Shown here: piece after piece, positions 7,865 to 14,667 of the stretch | Numbering within the stretch: the stretch's first letter is position 1 | Layout of the letters: each line of letters starts with the position of its first letter | DNA from: Nitrospira sp. CG24E | GTDB taxonomy: Bacteria > Nitrospirota > Nitrospiria > Nitrospirales > Nitrospiraceae | DNA length: 34,352 bases | Direction: 5' to 3' | Assembly: GCA_002869895.2 (NCBI GenBank) | Contig: NEWP02000003.1 | Coordinates: 25,028 to 59,379 of the forward strand | Position numbers and translations under genes: made by a program | The notes under the pieces: generated by a model | What the model saw: only the letters and a program-made list of their open reading frames with translations | Databases searched by the model: none | What the model was told of the DNA's origin: nothing

Positions 7865-9262
7865 ATGTTTAGACCTAATCCAGAATCCACCTTCTTCCGA
7901 AGAATCCCCTATCGGCTCATTGCATCCGTCCTTGTGATTCTGGCATTAGTTATCTGCGTTATTTTGTTCTTTAGTCTGGAACGGGAAAAATTCCTCCTGC
8001 AGGATTTCGCTCAAGGCAAGACGGCTCCCACGGAGCTATTCCCGGCTCTCTGGCAGTCCCGCAGCGACCTGATCGTTGTGACGCTCCTCGTATTTTTGGT
8101 GAGTGCAATCGGAATCGCGGCGATCATCACCTTCCTCCACTACGACAGCACCAAACGGACCCTCGAAGAAGTGAAAGGGCTGGCGCGAAACATCCTACAG
8201 AGCGTTCCGACCGGCGTGCTCACGATAACTCCTAGCGGATTGATCACGGCGGTCAATCCGACGGCGGAGACAGTCCTCAAACGATCGGCGGCTGATTTGC
8301 TCGGGAATTCTTACGAATCCGTATTTGCCGAGGGAGAGACCATCCGGGCGGTGCTTGAAGGGGCACTCAGGCATCACCAGTATGTCAGTCAGAAAGATTT
8401 GCCCTATGAGAGCCAGGACCGGACCCCGCACACCATCCGAGTGAGCACGGCCGAGCTCACAGGGGACGATGCGGAACCGGACGGTGTCATCCTGCAGGCT
8501 CAGGATGTCACCGACTGGCTTGCGCTCGAGCAACGAGTCCGCATCGCGGATAAGCTGGCCGCATTACACACGTTGTCGGCGGGAGTGGCCCATGAGTTGC
8601 GGAATCCCCTGAGTGCCATGGACTTGAATCTCCACCTCTTGGAAGAGGAACTCGGGGAGCGCGCCTCCCTGCCGGTGCAGGGAGCGCGTTATCTCCATGT
8701 CTTGAACGCGGAATGCCGCCGTCTCTCAGTCATTCTCGACAACTTTATGAAGTTTGCCCGCCCTGGGTCGGTCGGTCTACATGAAGTGAACATCTCCGCC
8801 CTGATCGAGCACATCATGGCGCTGATGCAATTCGAGGCAGAGGAGCGGAAGATCCGGCTTGAACAGACGATGGAGGAACCGTTGCCGTCCGTTCTGGGCG
8901 ACGAGACGGCCATCAGTCAGGTTCTGGTGAACATTGTCGTCAATGCGTTTCATGCCATGCCGAACGGCGGCCTCTGCCGCGTCGCGGCCGAGGCCCGTCA
9001 CGCCAACGGCACGCGCTGGCTCGTGGTGTCGGTGAAGGACACGGGAATCGGTATCAAAAAAGAAGAGCTCGCGCGGGTGTTTGAACCGTTCTATACGACG
9101 AAGTCCAGTGGAACCGGCCTGGGTCTCGCCATCGCCTATCGCATCATGGAAGATCATGGTGGCACCATCCAGGTATCCAGCACGCCGGGGATTGGTACCA
9201 CCACGATGCTGACGTTTCCTGTTGCAGTCGAGAAGGCGCAGTCCTTGGCGATGATCTCATGA
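7865..9262 (+). CDS. Membrane sensor histidine kinase (PAS, NtrB/AtoS-like)
   Basis: This 465-residue kinase has two membrane segments (about residues 17-37 and 69-91) enclosing a short periplasmic loop of about 30 residues. A PAS domain follows (about 105-220: LQSVPTGVLTITPSGLITAVNP). The HisKA helix is GVAHELRNPLSAMDL with phospho-acceptor H243. The HATPase part has the N box (VVNAFHAMPNGG), G1 (DTGIGIKKEE) and G2 (GTGLGLAIAYRI). The small periplasmic loop suggests sensing through the PAS domain or membrane. Its stop overlaps the start of the sigma54 response regulator, so the two are almost certainly partners. No ribosome site is obvious before the ATG. Confidence 0.93.
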   Translation: MFRPNPESTFFRRIPYRLIASVLVILALVICVILFFSLEREKFLLQDFAQGKTAPTELFPALWQSRSDLIVVTLLVFLVSAIGIAAIITFLHYDSTKRTLEEVKGLARNILQSVPTGVLTITPSGLITAVNPTAETVLKRSAADLLGNSYESVFAEGETIRAVLEGALRHHQYVSQKDLPYESQDRTPHTIRVSTAELTGDDAEPDGVILQAQDVTDWLALEQRVRIADKLAALHTLSAGVAHELRNPLSAMDLNLHLLEEELGERASLPVQGARYLHVLNAECRRLSVILDNFMKFARPGSVGLHEVNISALIEHIMALMQFEAEERKIRLEQTMEEPLPSVLGDETAISQVLVNIVVNAFHAMPNGGLCRVAAEARHANGTRWLVVSVKDTGIGIKKEELARVFEPFYTTKSSGTGLGLAIAYRIMEDHGGTIQVSSTPGIGTTTMLTFPVAVEKAQSLAMIS

Positions 9263-10617
9263 AACCACGCGCGAATATTCTCGTCGTGGATGACGAGATC
9301 AATATCCGTGGAGCGTTGGTCACGATGCTTGAGAAGAAGGGACACCAAGTGCGCGGAGTGGCCACGGCAGAAGAGGGGCTGACGCAACTGGAAGGAATCC
9401 CCGCCGAGTTGGTGATCACCGACCTTCGGATGCCGGGAATTAGCGGTATGGAGTTTCTGCGGTGCCTCAAAGCCACCTGGCCGGATACGGAAGTCGTGGT
9501 GATGACTGCCTACGGGTCCATTGATACGGCAGTCGAGGCGATGCGCTGTGGAGCCTATGACTATCTTACGAAGCCCATCGATCGCGAGCGGTTTCCCATC
9601 GTGATCGACAAGGCGCTGGAGCGGCACGCATTAACGACCGAGAACAAGCAGCTCCGAGATCGCCTCGAGACCAGGACGCGCTTCGATCACATGGTCGGCG
9701 AGACCGAGCTCATGCAGCGGGTCTACAGTCTGGTAGAGATGGTGGCGGACAGCGACGTCACGGTGTTACTCATGGGAGAAAGCGGGACCGGCAAGGAACT
9801 CATCTCCCGGGCGATCCACCATAAGAGCCTCAGAGCCGACGGCCCGTTCATCACGATGAATTGTGGCGCCCTGCCGGACAATCTCTTCGAAAGCGAGTTG
9901 TTTGGCTATGAAAAAGGCGCGTTTACCGGCGCCATGGCGACCAAGATGGGGCGGTTCGAACTTGCCGACGGCGGCACGCTGTTGCTGGATGAGGTAGGTG
10001 AGCTCTCCCTCAAGCCACAAGTTGATTTTCTGCGTGTATTGGAGACGAAGGAATTCAGTCGCTTGGGCGGAACGAAGCTGCTCAAGGTGAATACCAGGAT
10101 CATCGCCGCCACCAATCGTAATCTTGAAGAAGCAGTCAAGCAGGGAGACTTCCGGGAAGACCTCTACTACCGGCTCAATGTCGTGCCGATTCGCCTCCCG
10201 CCGCTCCGTGATCGAGCGGACGATATTCCCCTGCTGGTAGCCCGGTTTCTTGTGGATTGTTCTGCGCAGCATCACCGTGAGCCGAAAGATGTGTCACGGG
10301 AGGCGATGCGGCTCTTGCGGTTGTATGGGTGGCCTGGAAACATTCGCCAGCTCAGGAACCTCATGGAGCGGTTGGTGGTCACGGTGAAAGATACGATGAT
10401 TCAGCCGGAACACTTGCCGGAGGAAATCCAGGCCAGCAAGGAGGACGCGCGTACGATGGTGGTGACTCTGGGGACATCTCTGGATCAACTTGAGCGAGAG
10501 GTGATTCAGCGGACGTTAACAGAAATCACGAACCATCGAGAGAAGGCTGCAAAGCTACTGGGTATCAGTCTCCGAGCCCTCCAATATAAGATCAAAGAAT
10601 ACGGTATCCGGGACTAA
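9259..10617 (+). CDS. Sigma54-dependent response regulator (AtoC/NtrC type)
   Basis: This 452-residue activator starts in an ATGA overlap with the kinase. Its receiver domain (1-120) has acidic D11/D12, phospho-acceptor D55, T83 and K105. The AAA+ domain follows: Walker A GESGTGKE at 173-180, the sigma54-contact loop GAFTGA at 220-225 and Walker B LLLDEVGE at 241-248. The C-terminus is a Fis-type helix-turn-helix (NHREKAAKLLGISLRALQYKIKEYGI). All residues needed for phosphorylation, ATP use and sigma54 contact are present. It should activate sigma54 promoters when phosphorylated by its partner. Nearby CTGCAA dyads are possible but unproven binding sites. Confidence 0.95.
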   Translation: MKPRANILVVDDEINIRGALVTMLEKKGHQVRGVATAEEGLTQLEGIPAELVITDLRMPGISGMEFLRCLKATWPDTEVVVMTAYGSIDTAVEAMRCGAYDYLTKPIDRERFPIVIDKALERHALTTENKQLRDRLETRTRFDHMVGETELMQRVYSLVEMVADSDVTVLLMGESGTGKELISRAIHHKSLRADGPFITMNCGALPDNLFESELFGYEKGAFTGAMATKMGRFELADGGTLLLDEVGELSLKPQVDFLRVLETKEFSRLGGTKLLKVNTRIIAATNRNLEEAVKQGDFREDLYYRLNVVPIRLPPLRDRADDIPLLVARFLVDCSAQHHREPKDVSREAMRLLRLYGWPGNIRQLRNLMERLVVTVKDTMIQPEHLPEEIQASKEDARTMVVTLGTSLDQLEREVIQRTLTEITNHREKAAKLLGISLRALQYKIKEYGIRD

Positions 10618-10782
10618 GCACACGCTCTATTCAGCCGCTCAATTTGACCCTCCCTCGTGTGACCCGTTGCTCTGCCCGATTCTCACCTTTTTCGTCTGCG
10701 CACTCCCCCCTGCGCTCATCGGCACGGATGATTGTTGAGTATGCCGAAGCCCTGTGTCTGCTTGGCCGGGAGGACCCGCGAT

Positions 10783-10797
10783 CTGCAATTTTTGCAG
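10783..10797. promoter_or_regulatory. CTGCAA-N3-TTGCAG dyad, copy 2
   Basis: A perfect dyad (CTGCAA TTT TTGCAG) preceded by GAT lies 166 bases after the sigma54 regulator gene and before the ISL3 remnant. The flanking GAT is shared with the copy at 11493. No -24/-12 box was found close by. Confidence 0.5.
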
Positions 10798-10876
10798 CAG
10801 TGAGGATCTGTCAGAGAGCAGGATCTACTCCCCACTTCAGAAACACCGTAAGCCTGTAATTCCGGCGCTTTCTGGC

Positions 10877-11393
10877 TTAGCATGGGTAGAGATCGAGCCC
10901 TCCGCAGTGGAAGTAGATGGCCGTCTTGAAGTACTCAAGGCTTTGGACGCCGTACGCCGTGTTCTTGATCTTCTGAATCTGGCTGTTGAGACCCTCGCTC
11001 ATCGCGTTGGTGACCGGATGTTGGTAGTCGGTCAGGATGTTCTCAATGTGCCGACGAATCGTTTCTGCGGCCTTACGCATGGGCGCCAGCCGGCTATGTG
11101 TCGCCCAGAAATCTCACCGCTTCCAGAACGTCCTGCCAGCTGTGGGGTAGACCTAGTACCCCAGACGGCGCAGCGCCTACTTCATGGCTCACGCCCGCCC
11201 AACTTTCAGTTCCTGGTGTATCAACGCGCCACCTACGTCGTATTGACGCCGCCGATCGAGGACCAAGCGCTCGAACAGTAGCGTGAACCACGACCGGGCC
11301 TTCGCGCAATGCGGGCACGTCCACGGCGCGTGCCCCGAATGCTCCGTCACCTCCCTGTGCTTCTTTCCGATTCTTTCTGAAGTTCATTTTCAA
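10877..11393 (-). mobile_element. Decayed ISL3-family transposase
   Basis: On the minus strand two transposase parts survive in different frames. The 3' part reads WATHSRLAPMRKAAETIRRH, then HPVTNAMSEGLNSQIQKIK, ending in YFKTAIYFHCGGLDLYP. The motif TNAxSEGLNSxIQ and the FHCGGLDLYP end are hallmarks of ISL3 transposases. An in-frame stop lies just before this part. The 5' part (about 11200-11385) reads PWTCPHC and WFTLLFERLVLD, similar to the zinc-finger/FTxLFE region of the family. The middle and catalytic region is missing, so the element cannot move by itself. Terminal repeats were not identified with confidence. Confidence 0.8.
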
Positions 11394-11492
11394 ATCTTGC
11401 CCATGTCAGAGTGTCTGATTGCCCGTCAGGCGCTCGACCACACCTCGTTTTTGCATAGAAGCAGAGGCTACACGCCTGCGAAGAGTATAGAT

Positions 11493-11507
11493 CTGCAAAT
11501 AATGCAG
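11493..11507. promoter_or_regulatory. CTGCAA-N3-(A)TGCAG dyad, copy 3
   Basis: This is a near-perfect dyad (CTGCAA ATA ATGCAG, one arm mismatch), again preceded by GAT. It lies 280 bases upstream of the first gene of the 11.8-16.7 kb cluster, within a plausible enhancer distance. The other copies are at 6504 and 10783. Confidence 0.45.
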
Positions 11508-11695
11508 AGGGATCTTCAGCCGCTGCCATACAATCTGCCTTGCTCTTCAGGTCGATGTCGTAAGTCCTCGATTTTCATCGCCACAAGTCCGTCGAGATGG
11601 GCATTCGTCCTGCGGCATCTTCCATGCATTCTTCCTGTTCGAGCCGTGACCATTCGATCGGAGATGGAGGACGTCATATCCAAGAGGGCTGGGCA

Positions 11696-11711
11696 GACCC
11701 AGGACTCCGCC
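11696..11711 (+). repeat. 16-bp direct repeat, copy 1
   Basis: GACCCAGGACTCCGCC occurs here and again at 12323-12338 in the same orientation. Each copy lies 48-62 bases before a start codon (11773 and 12386). Flanks are loosely alike (GGCTGG upstream). A duplicated leader or operator is possible. Confidence 0.5.
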
Positions 11712-11772
11712 GGGTGAGTGATGGAAGACCGGGAGTGATTCTTCACGCCATATCGGATTACAGGGGGAGACC

Positions 11773-12102
11773 ATGAAGACCGTACCGCCACGAACAGCCT
11801 TGGCCTGGGTCCGCATTCCTGATGGCACGAAAGTGAAACACCGGCATGAAGGGCATGTCGGATTCATCGATGGGCTCACCGAGATCGTCAGCGGGCCCAA
11901 CCGGAATCCGGATGGGAAGACGCAATATCGCATGAATATTGGAGCGCCGGATCGGCAGCTCGTGACCGAGGGCGACTTGTCTGTTCTCATCGACGATGAA
12001 GAGATCGTCATCATGCTACGCCAGAAGACACCCTATCGCCGCGCGGTCACACAATTGCTGCATAGTGTGCTGGCCTCGGATCGCTTCGTCAAGCCGGCCT
12101 AA
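11773..12102 (+). CDS. Hypothetical protein, 109 aa, first gene of OFOR-like cluster
   Basis: The gene starts at an ATG with a GGGGGAGA ribosome site. The protein is soluble. Its first half is beta-rich (TALAWVRIPDGTKVKHRHEG, then VGFIDGLTEIVSG); the end is helical (RRAVTQLLHSVLASDRFVKP). The segment RQLVTEGDLSVLIDDEEIVIML resembles nothing I can name with certainty. It is the first of nine closely packed same-strand genes leading to the oxidoreductase-like protein. A CTGCAA dyad and a 16-bp direct repeat lie upstream. Function is unknown. Confidence 0.65.
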   Translation: MKTVPPRTALAWVRIPDGTKVKHRHEGHVGFIDGLTEIVSGPNRNPDGKTQYRMNIGAPDRQLVTEGDLSVLIDDEEIVIMLRQKTPYRRAVTQLLHSVLASDRFVKPA

Positions 12103-12234
12103 CAGCGTGATACTGAATCAGGAGGCAGACCGTGAAGCGTGAGACATGGAGAATGGCATGATCCGATGTTCGGGGTTCGAAGTTCCGAAAACCTCGACCT
12201 CTTCCCCGGCGTGCGCGTGGGAGACTGGTGGCCA

Positions 12235-12249
12235 TTTTCAGCATCCTGC
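12235..12249. repeat. Isolated right end of the CAGGATGCTGAAAA repeat
   Basis: TTTTCAGCATCCTGC matches the right end of the complete element at 33169-33291. No matching left end was found upstream in this intergenic stretch (12103-12385), so this is a solo end. Confidence 0.5.
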
Positions 12250-12322
12250 GAGAGGGCATCATGAGGAGGCCGGTCACAGCACCCAACTCAGCAGATAGCA
12301 GCCAGCAGGACTTGGCTGGACT

Positions 12323-12338
12323 GACCCAGGACTCCGCC
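12323..12338 (+). repeat. 16-bp direct repeat, copy 2
   Basis: This is the second copy of GACCCAGGACTCCGCC, 48 bases before the start of the epsilon-like gene at 12386. It supports the idea that the leader was duplicated when the cluster was assembled. Confidence 0.5.
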
Positions 12339-12385
12339 GTGCGGGAGTATTCACCAACAGCACACAATGCAGAAAGGAACGACTC

Positions 12386-13075
12386 ATGAACCCATTGGAT
12401 AGCGCAAAGCGTGAACGACTGATCGACGTCGGCCCGGCAGGGTTCCATCCGCCCTGTGCGATGCAGCTTGGTGTCACTCATCCCGATTCCGGATTCGGGC
12501 TGCTGTACGGGGACCACGCCCCGGAGGATGAGGTCATCGCTGAGTCCGCAAAGCAACTGTTTACCCGGAAAAATCCCACGATTTTCCCTGGGCCGTTGTA
12601 TCTATGGGCCTGGCATCCGGAATGGATGGCGAAAGGGCAAGCGCTGTTAAAACTTGCTGCGGAGATCCCGGGGGTCATGATCATTCCGATGCCGGACTAT
12701 CGGCCCAAGTATCCCAAGATCGATCCGGAAGAGGTCATCAACCCGAATCATCCGAACCTGACAATTTGGGGAAACAAAATCGAAGTGGCCCTGTTCATCG
12801 GCATTCACTGCCATTACGCCAACCTGGCGTTGCGGATGGTACGGGCCGGAACGAACTGTCTCACGGTTGCCTACTGCCATGACATTCATGAAGACGCGAT
12901 GCTCAGCGTGCAGGATCTCGATGTGAAGAAGATGGACCATGTCATCGACATTTTTCGAACCGTCCGGAAGGAACTGGGCATCGAGATGCCGAAAGACGGG
13001 AAAAATGTCCGGCTGACCGGGACACAGGTTCGCGCGAACCACGGGGTCGAGCGAATGAATCCACAGCCGGCTTAA
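12386..13075 (+). CDS. CO dehydrogenase beta/acetyl-CoA synthase epsilon-like protein, paralog 1
   Basis: This 229-residue protein resembles the 'CO dehydrogenase beta subunit/acetyl-CoA synthase epsilon subunit' family, a DHS-like Rossmann fold. In some chemolithoautotrophs members accompany five-subunit 2-oxoacid:ferredoxin oxidoreductases. Its core is NPTIFPGPLYLWAWHPEW, then IPMPDYRPKYPKIDPEE and NPNHPNLTIW, and finally IGIHCHYANLALRMVRAG. The same blocks occur in the paralog at 16152. An AGAAAGGA site precedes the ATG. It has a roughly 40-residue extra C-terminus (about 190-229) lacking in the paralog. No iron-sulfur motif is seen, only scattered Cys and His (HCHY, AYCHD). A structural or nucleotide-binding role in a complex is inferred. 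Confidence 0.75.
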   Translation: MNPLDSAKRERLIDVGPAGFHPPCAMQLGVTHPDSGFGLLYGDHAPEDEVIAESAKQLFTRKNPTIFPGPLYLWAWHPEWMAKGQALLKLAAEIPGVMIIPMPDYRPKYPKIDPEEVINPNHPNLTIWGNKIEVALFIGIHCHYANLALRMVRAGTNCLTVAYCHDIHEDAMLSVQDLDVKKMDHVIDIFRTVRKELGIEMPKDGKNVRLTGTQVRANHGVERMNPQPA

Positions 13076-13127
13076 AGGCTGCGAGTCCGGCTTGGGAAGG
13101 AACATCAAACAGAACAGGAACACGATC

Positions 13128-13418
13128 ATGGCGGCGAACGCTGAACGCTCGGTGGAACCACCAACACACAGGTACCATACGCCGAGCGAGGAATGGATCG
13201 CACGAATCGGCCGGCTTCAAGATGCCTTGGCGGTTTGTCCAGCGGATATCTCTGCGAGAAGTGAACTGGCGACATTGTTGGAACAACTGGGACAACCGGA
13301 AGAGGCCCTGTGTCATTGGAACGCGGTCGTGGCCTGCGATCCCAACAGTCTGAAGGCTCGAGAAGGGGTTGCTCGATGCCGGCAACGAACCGGGCGACCT
13401 CTGCAGTCCGCTCTGTGA
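13128..13418 (+). CDS. Single-TPR protein, 96 aa
   Basis: The ATG at 13128 follows AGGAACACGATC; an earlier in-frame ATG at 13092 is less likely. After a charged N-terminus, residues about 28-90 form two TPR-like helical pairs: RIGRLQDALAVCPADISARS, then ELATLLEQLGQPEEALCHW and NAVVACDPNSLKAREGVARC. Spacing and the A/L/P positions are typical of TPR. It could scaffold the proteins of this cluster. The stop is 8 bases before the next start, so the genes are co-transcribed. Confidence 0.7.
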   Translation: MAANAERSVEPPTHRYHTPSEEWIARIGRLQDALAVCPADISARSELATLLEQLGQPEEALCHWNAVVACDPNSLKAREGVARCRQRTGRPLQSAL

Positions 13419-13426
13419 GAGGGACC

Positions 13427-13699
13427 ATGCCCACGATCTGGGGCCAGCTCGAGAAAGTAGACGAATTGTTTGCGCGTTCGCCGCATATCAAGGTGAAAAC
13501 ATCATTACCTGGCGGAATCGTCATACGGGTCCGCGCGAACATTGGGGCAGAGACTCTCATCGCCAGAGGAACCGAGTCGGTTGATGTGTCGGGTCTACGG
13601 GAGGGCGAGTTTGTGGAAGTGTCCTATCGGCATGGTAGGGAGGGAATACTGGATGCCGTCACGATCTACGTTCGACCGGAGCAGACCGTCGTGAGCTAG
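13427..13699 (+). CDS. DUF5666-like small beta protein, paralog A
   Basis: The gene starts at 13427 (MPTIWGQLEKVD), behind a GAGAGGGA ribosome site. The 90-residue product is beta-rich with no signal peptide. Its pattern of GQLEKVD..., then VRANIGAETLIARGTESVDVSGLREGEFVEVSY and a final DAVTIYV resembles DUF5666-like (OB/S1-type) domains, in which a small barrel ends in 'G(E/D)xVxV...A..I.V'. It is a tandem paralog of the next gene; both start with x-(T/V)-IWG. Intracellular location and function are unknown. I rate the family resemblance as tentative but the gene as real. Confidence 0.7.
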   Translation: MPTIWGQLEKVDELFARSPHIKVKTSLPGGIVIRVRANIGAETLIARGTESVDVSGLREGEFVEVSYRHGREGILDAVTIYVRPEQTVVS

Positions 13700-13757
13700 C
13701 CCGGGCACGGGCGGTTGAGTCTCACCATTCGTCAGTAGCGTGTAAAGAGGGATCAGC

Positions 13758-14042
13758 ATGTCGGTAATCTGGGGCCATGTCGAGTTGGTCGTGAACCGAT
13801 CGGAAACTCTTCCGATCCTGATCCTGAACACGAGGATATCATTGGGGATTCGCCATACGCAGTGCAACGTGGGAGTGGGTGCCAGGATTTTGAAAGGCTT
13901 TGAGCGGGTGAACCTCGATCAAATTCATCGAGGCGATTTCGTGGTGGTGACTCTTGCGGAGCATACCGGATGTCTGGAAGCCGAAAGGATCGAGGTCATC
14001 ATATTTCAAAAAGATCCGGTGATGGGAGTTGGTGAAGGGTGA
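13758..14042 (+). CDS. DUF5666-like small beta protein, paralog B
   Basis: This 94-residue protein starts MSVIWGHVELV and follows the plan of the preceding gene: VRANIGAETLIARG there corresponds to CNVGVGARILKGFERVNLDQ here, and LREGEFVEVSY corresponds to IHRGDFVVVTL. The pair arose by duplication and has diverged. An AGAGGGATCAGC site precedes the ATG. It carries no catalytic motif I can see. Its place in the cluster, between the TPR protein and the oxidoreductase-like protein, suggests a role as assembly or binding partner, which is inference. Confidence 0.7.
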   Translation: MSVIWGHVELVVNRSETLPILILNTRISLGIRHTQCNVGVGARILKGFERVNLDQIHRGDFVVVTLAEHTGCLEAERIEVIIFQKDPVMGVGEG

Positions 14043-14094
14043 TGCCCACCGATGCCAATCAGTTACGTCCGATGAGCGAAAAGGACCAAGGACT

Positions 14095-14229
14095 ATGACA
14101 GTGGGGAAACTATGGTGGTTCGAACCGGAAGATGCGCAGCAGTTGGTCAACGACGTGCTGAACGACAGTTTCAACCAGTTGCTGCACAGTACCAGAGTGG
14201 AGGGCCACGTAGTCAGGCTTCGCGAGTAG
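14095..14229 (+). CDS. Small hypothetical protein, 44 aa
   Basis: The ATG at 14095 follows AAAAGGACCAAGGACT. The product begins MTVGKLWWFEPEDAQQLVND and has a helical middle (LVNDVLNDSFNQLL). It is too short for a family call. It is in the same orientation and spacing as its neighbours, which supports its being translated, but a chance ORF cannot be excluded. Confidence 0.5.
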   Translation: MTVGKLWWFEPEDAQQLVNDVLNDSFNQLLHSTRVEGHVVRLRE

Positions 14230-14270
14230 GCGGGGTGGGGATCATCATTAACACAACAGAGGAGGAATTC

Positions 14271-14366
14271 ATGGCAGCCAAGCGTAAGGCGGCAGCGAAG
14301 AAATCTAAGCCGACAGGGAAGACATCCAAGAAGACCACCGCAGCGCGGGAAAAGAAGAAAAAGTAA
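14271..14366 (+). CDS. 31-aa Lys/Ala-rich basic peptide
   Basis: An ATG at 14271 follows an excellent ribosome site (AGAGGAGGAATTC). The product is almost only K, A, T, S, R, P and G and resembles the tails of histone H1-like or Lys-rich DNA-binding proteins. With about 15 lysines or arginines in 31 residues it should bind nucleic acid or another acidic partner. The strong translation signal argues against a random ORF. It could also be a basic docking peptide for an acidic protein of the cluster. Function unknown. Confidence 0.6.
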   Translation: MAAKRKAAAKKSKPTGKTSKKTTAAREKKKK

Positions 14367-14382
14367 TCCTGGAACCACCGTC

Positions 14383-14667
14383 ATGCTCTTGAAGAGAGAG
14401 ACCGATGTCCTGGTCGTGCAGTACCCGAGAGGCTGTACGGCGATCGTTTGGTTCGATCCGGACGCAGGGTCGATCACGACGAGTCATGCGGGTCTGCGCG
14501 CCACGCTTCGACGAGGAGTTCAGAGTTGGGAGGGGAGTCTGATCTCGCCCCACGATGGGCATGCCTTTTTGGCTGCGGTGTACGACCATCTGTTTCTCAA
14601 CGGGTATGCCGTCCAGTGGATGAAAGTGACAGCAGTCCTAGAGGTGGAAACTAGGTATCGTGTCTAG
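14383..14667 (+). CDS. Hypothetical protein, 94 aa
   Basis: The protein has a beta-rich N-terminus (ETDVLVVQYPRGCTAIVWFD) and a middle reading LRRGVQSWEGSLISPHDGHAF. A helix follows (LAAVYDHLFLNGYAVQWM). The pattern 'xGxxxSPxDGxAFLxAxxxHLF' recalls a small recurrent uncharacterised domain, but I cannot name it. Its stop overlaps the GTG start of the next gene by eight bases, so the two are translationally coupled. It may therefore be a dedicated partner of the oxidoreductase-like protein. Confidence 0.65.
   Translation: MLLKRETDVLVVQYPRGCTAIVWFDPDAGSITTSHAGLRATLRRGVQSWEGSLISPHDGHAFLAAVYDHLFLNGYAVQWMKVTAVLEVETRYRV

Noticed and set aside
10644-11281. Plus-strand ORFs across the ISL3 region
   Set aside because: They are antisense to the recognisable transposase remnant.
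13839-14477. 212-residue minus-strand ORF
   Set aside because: It covers several plus-strand genes that have ribosome sites, and reads as Cys/Leu/Arg-rich nonsense.
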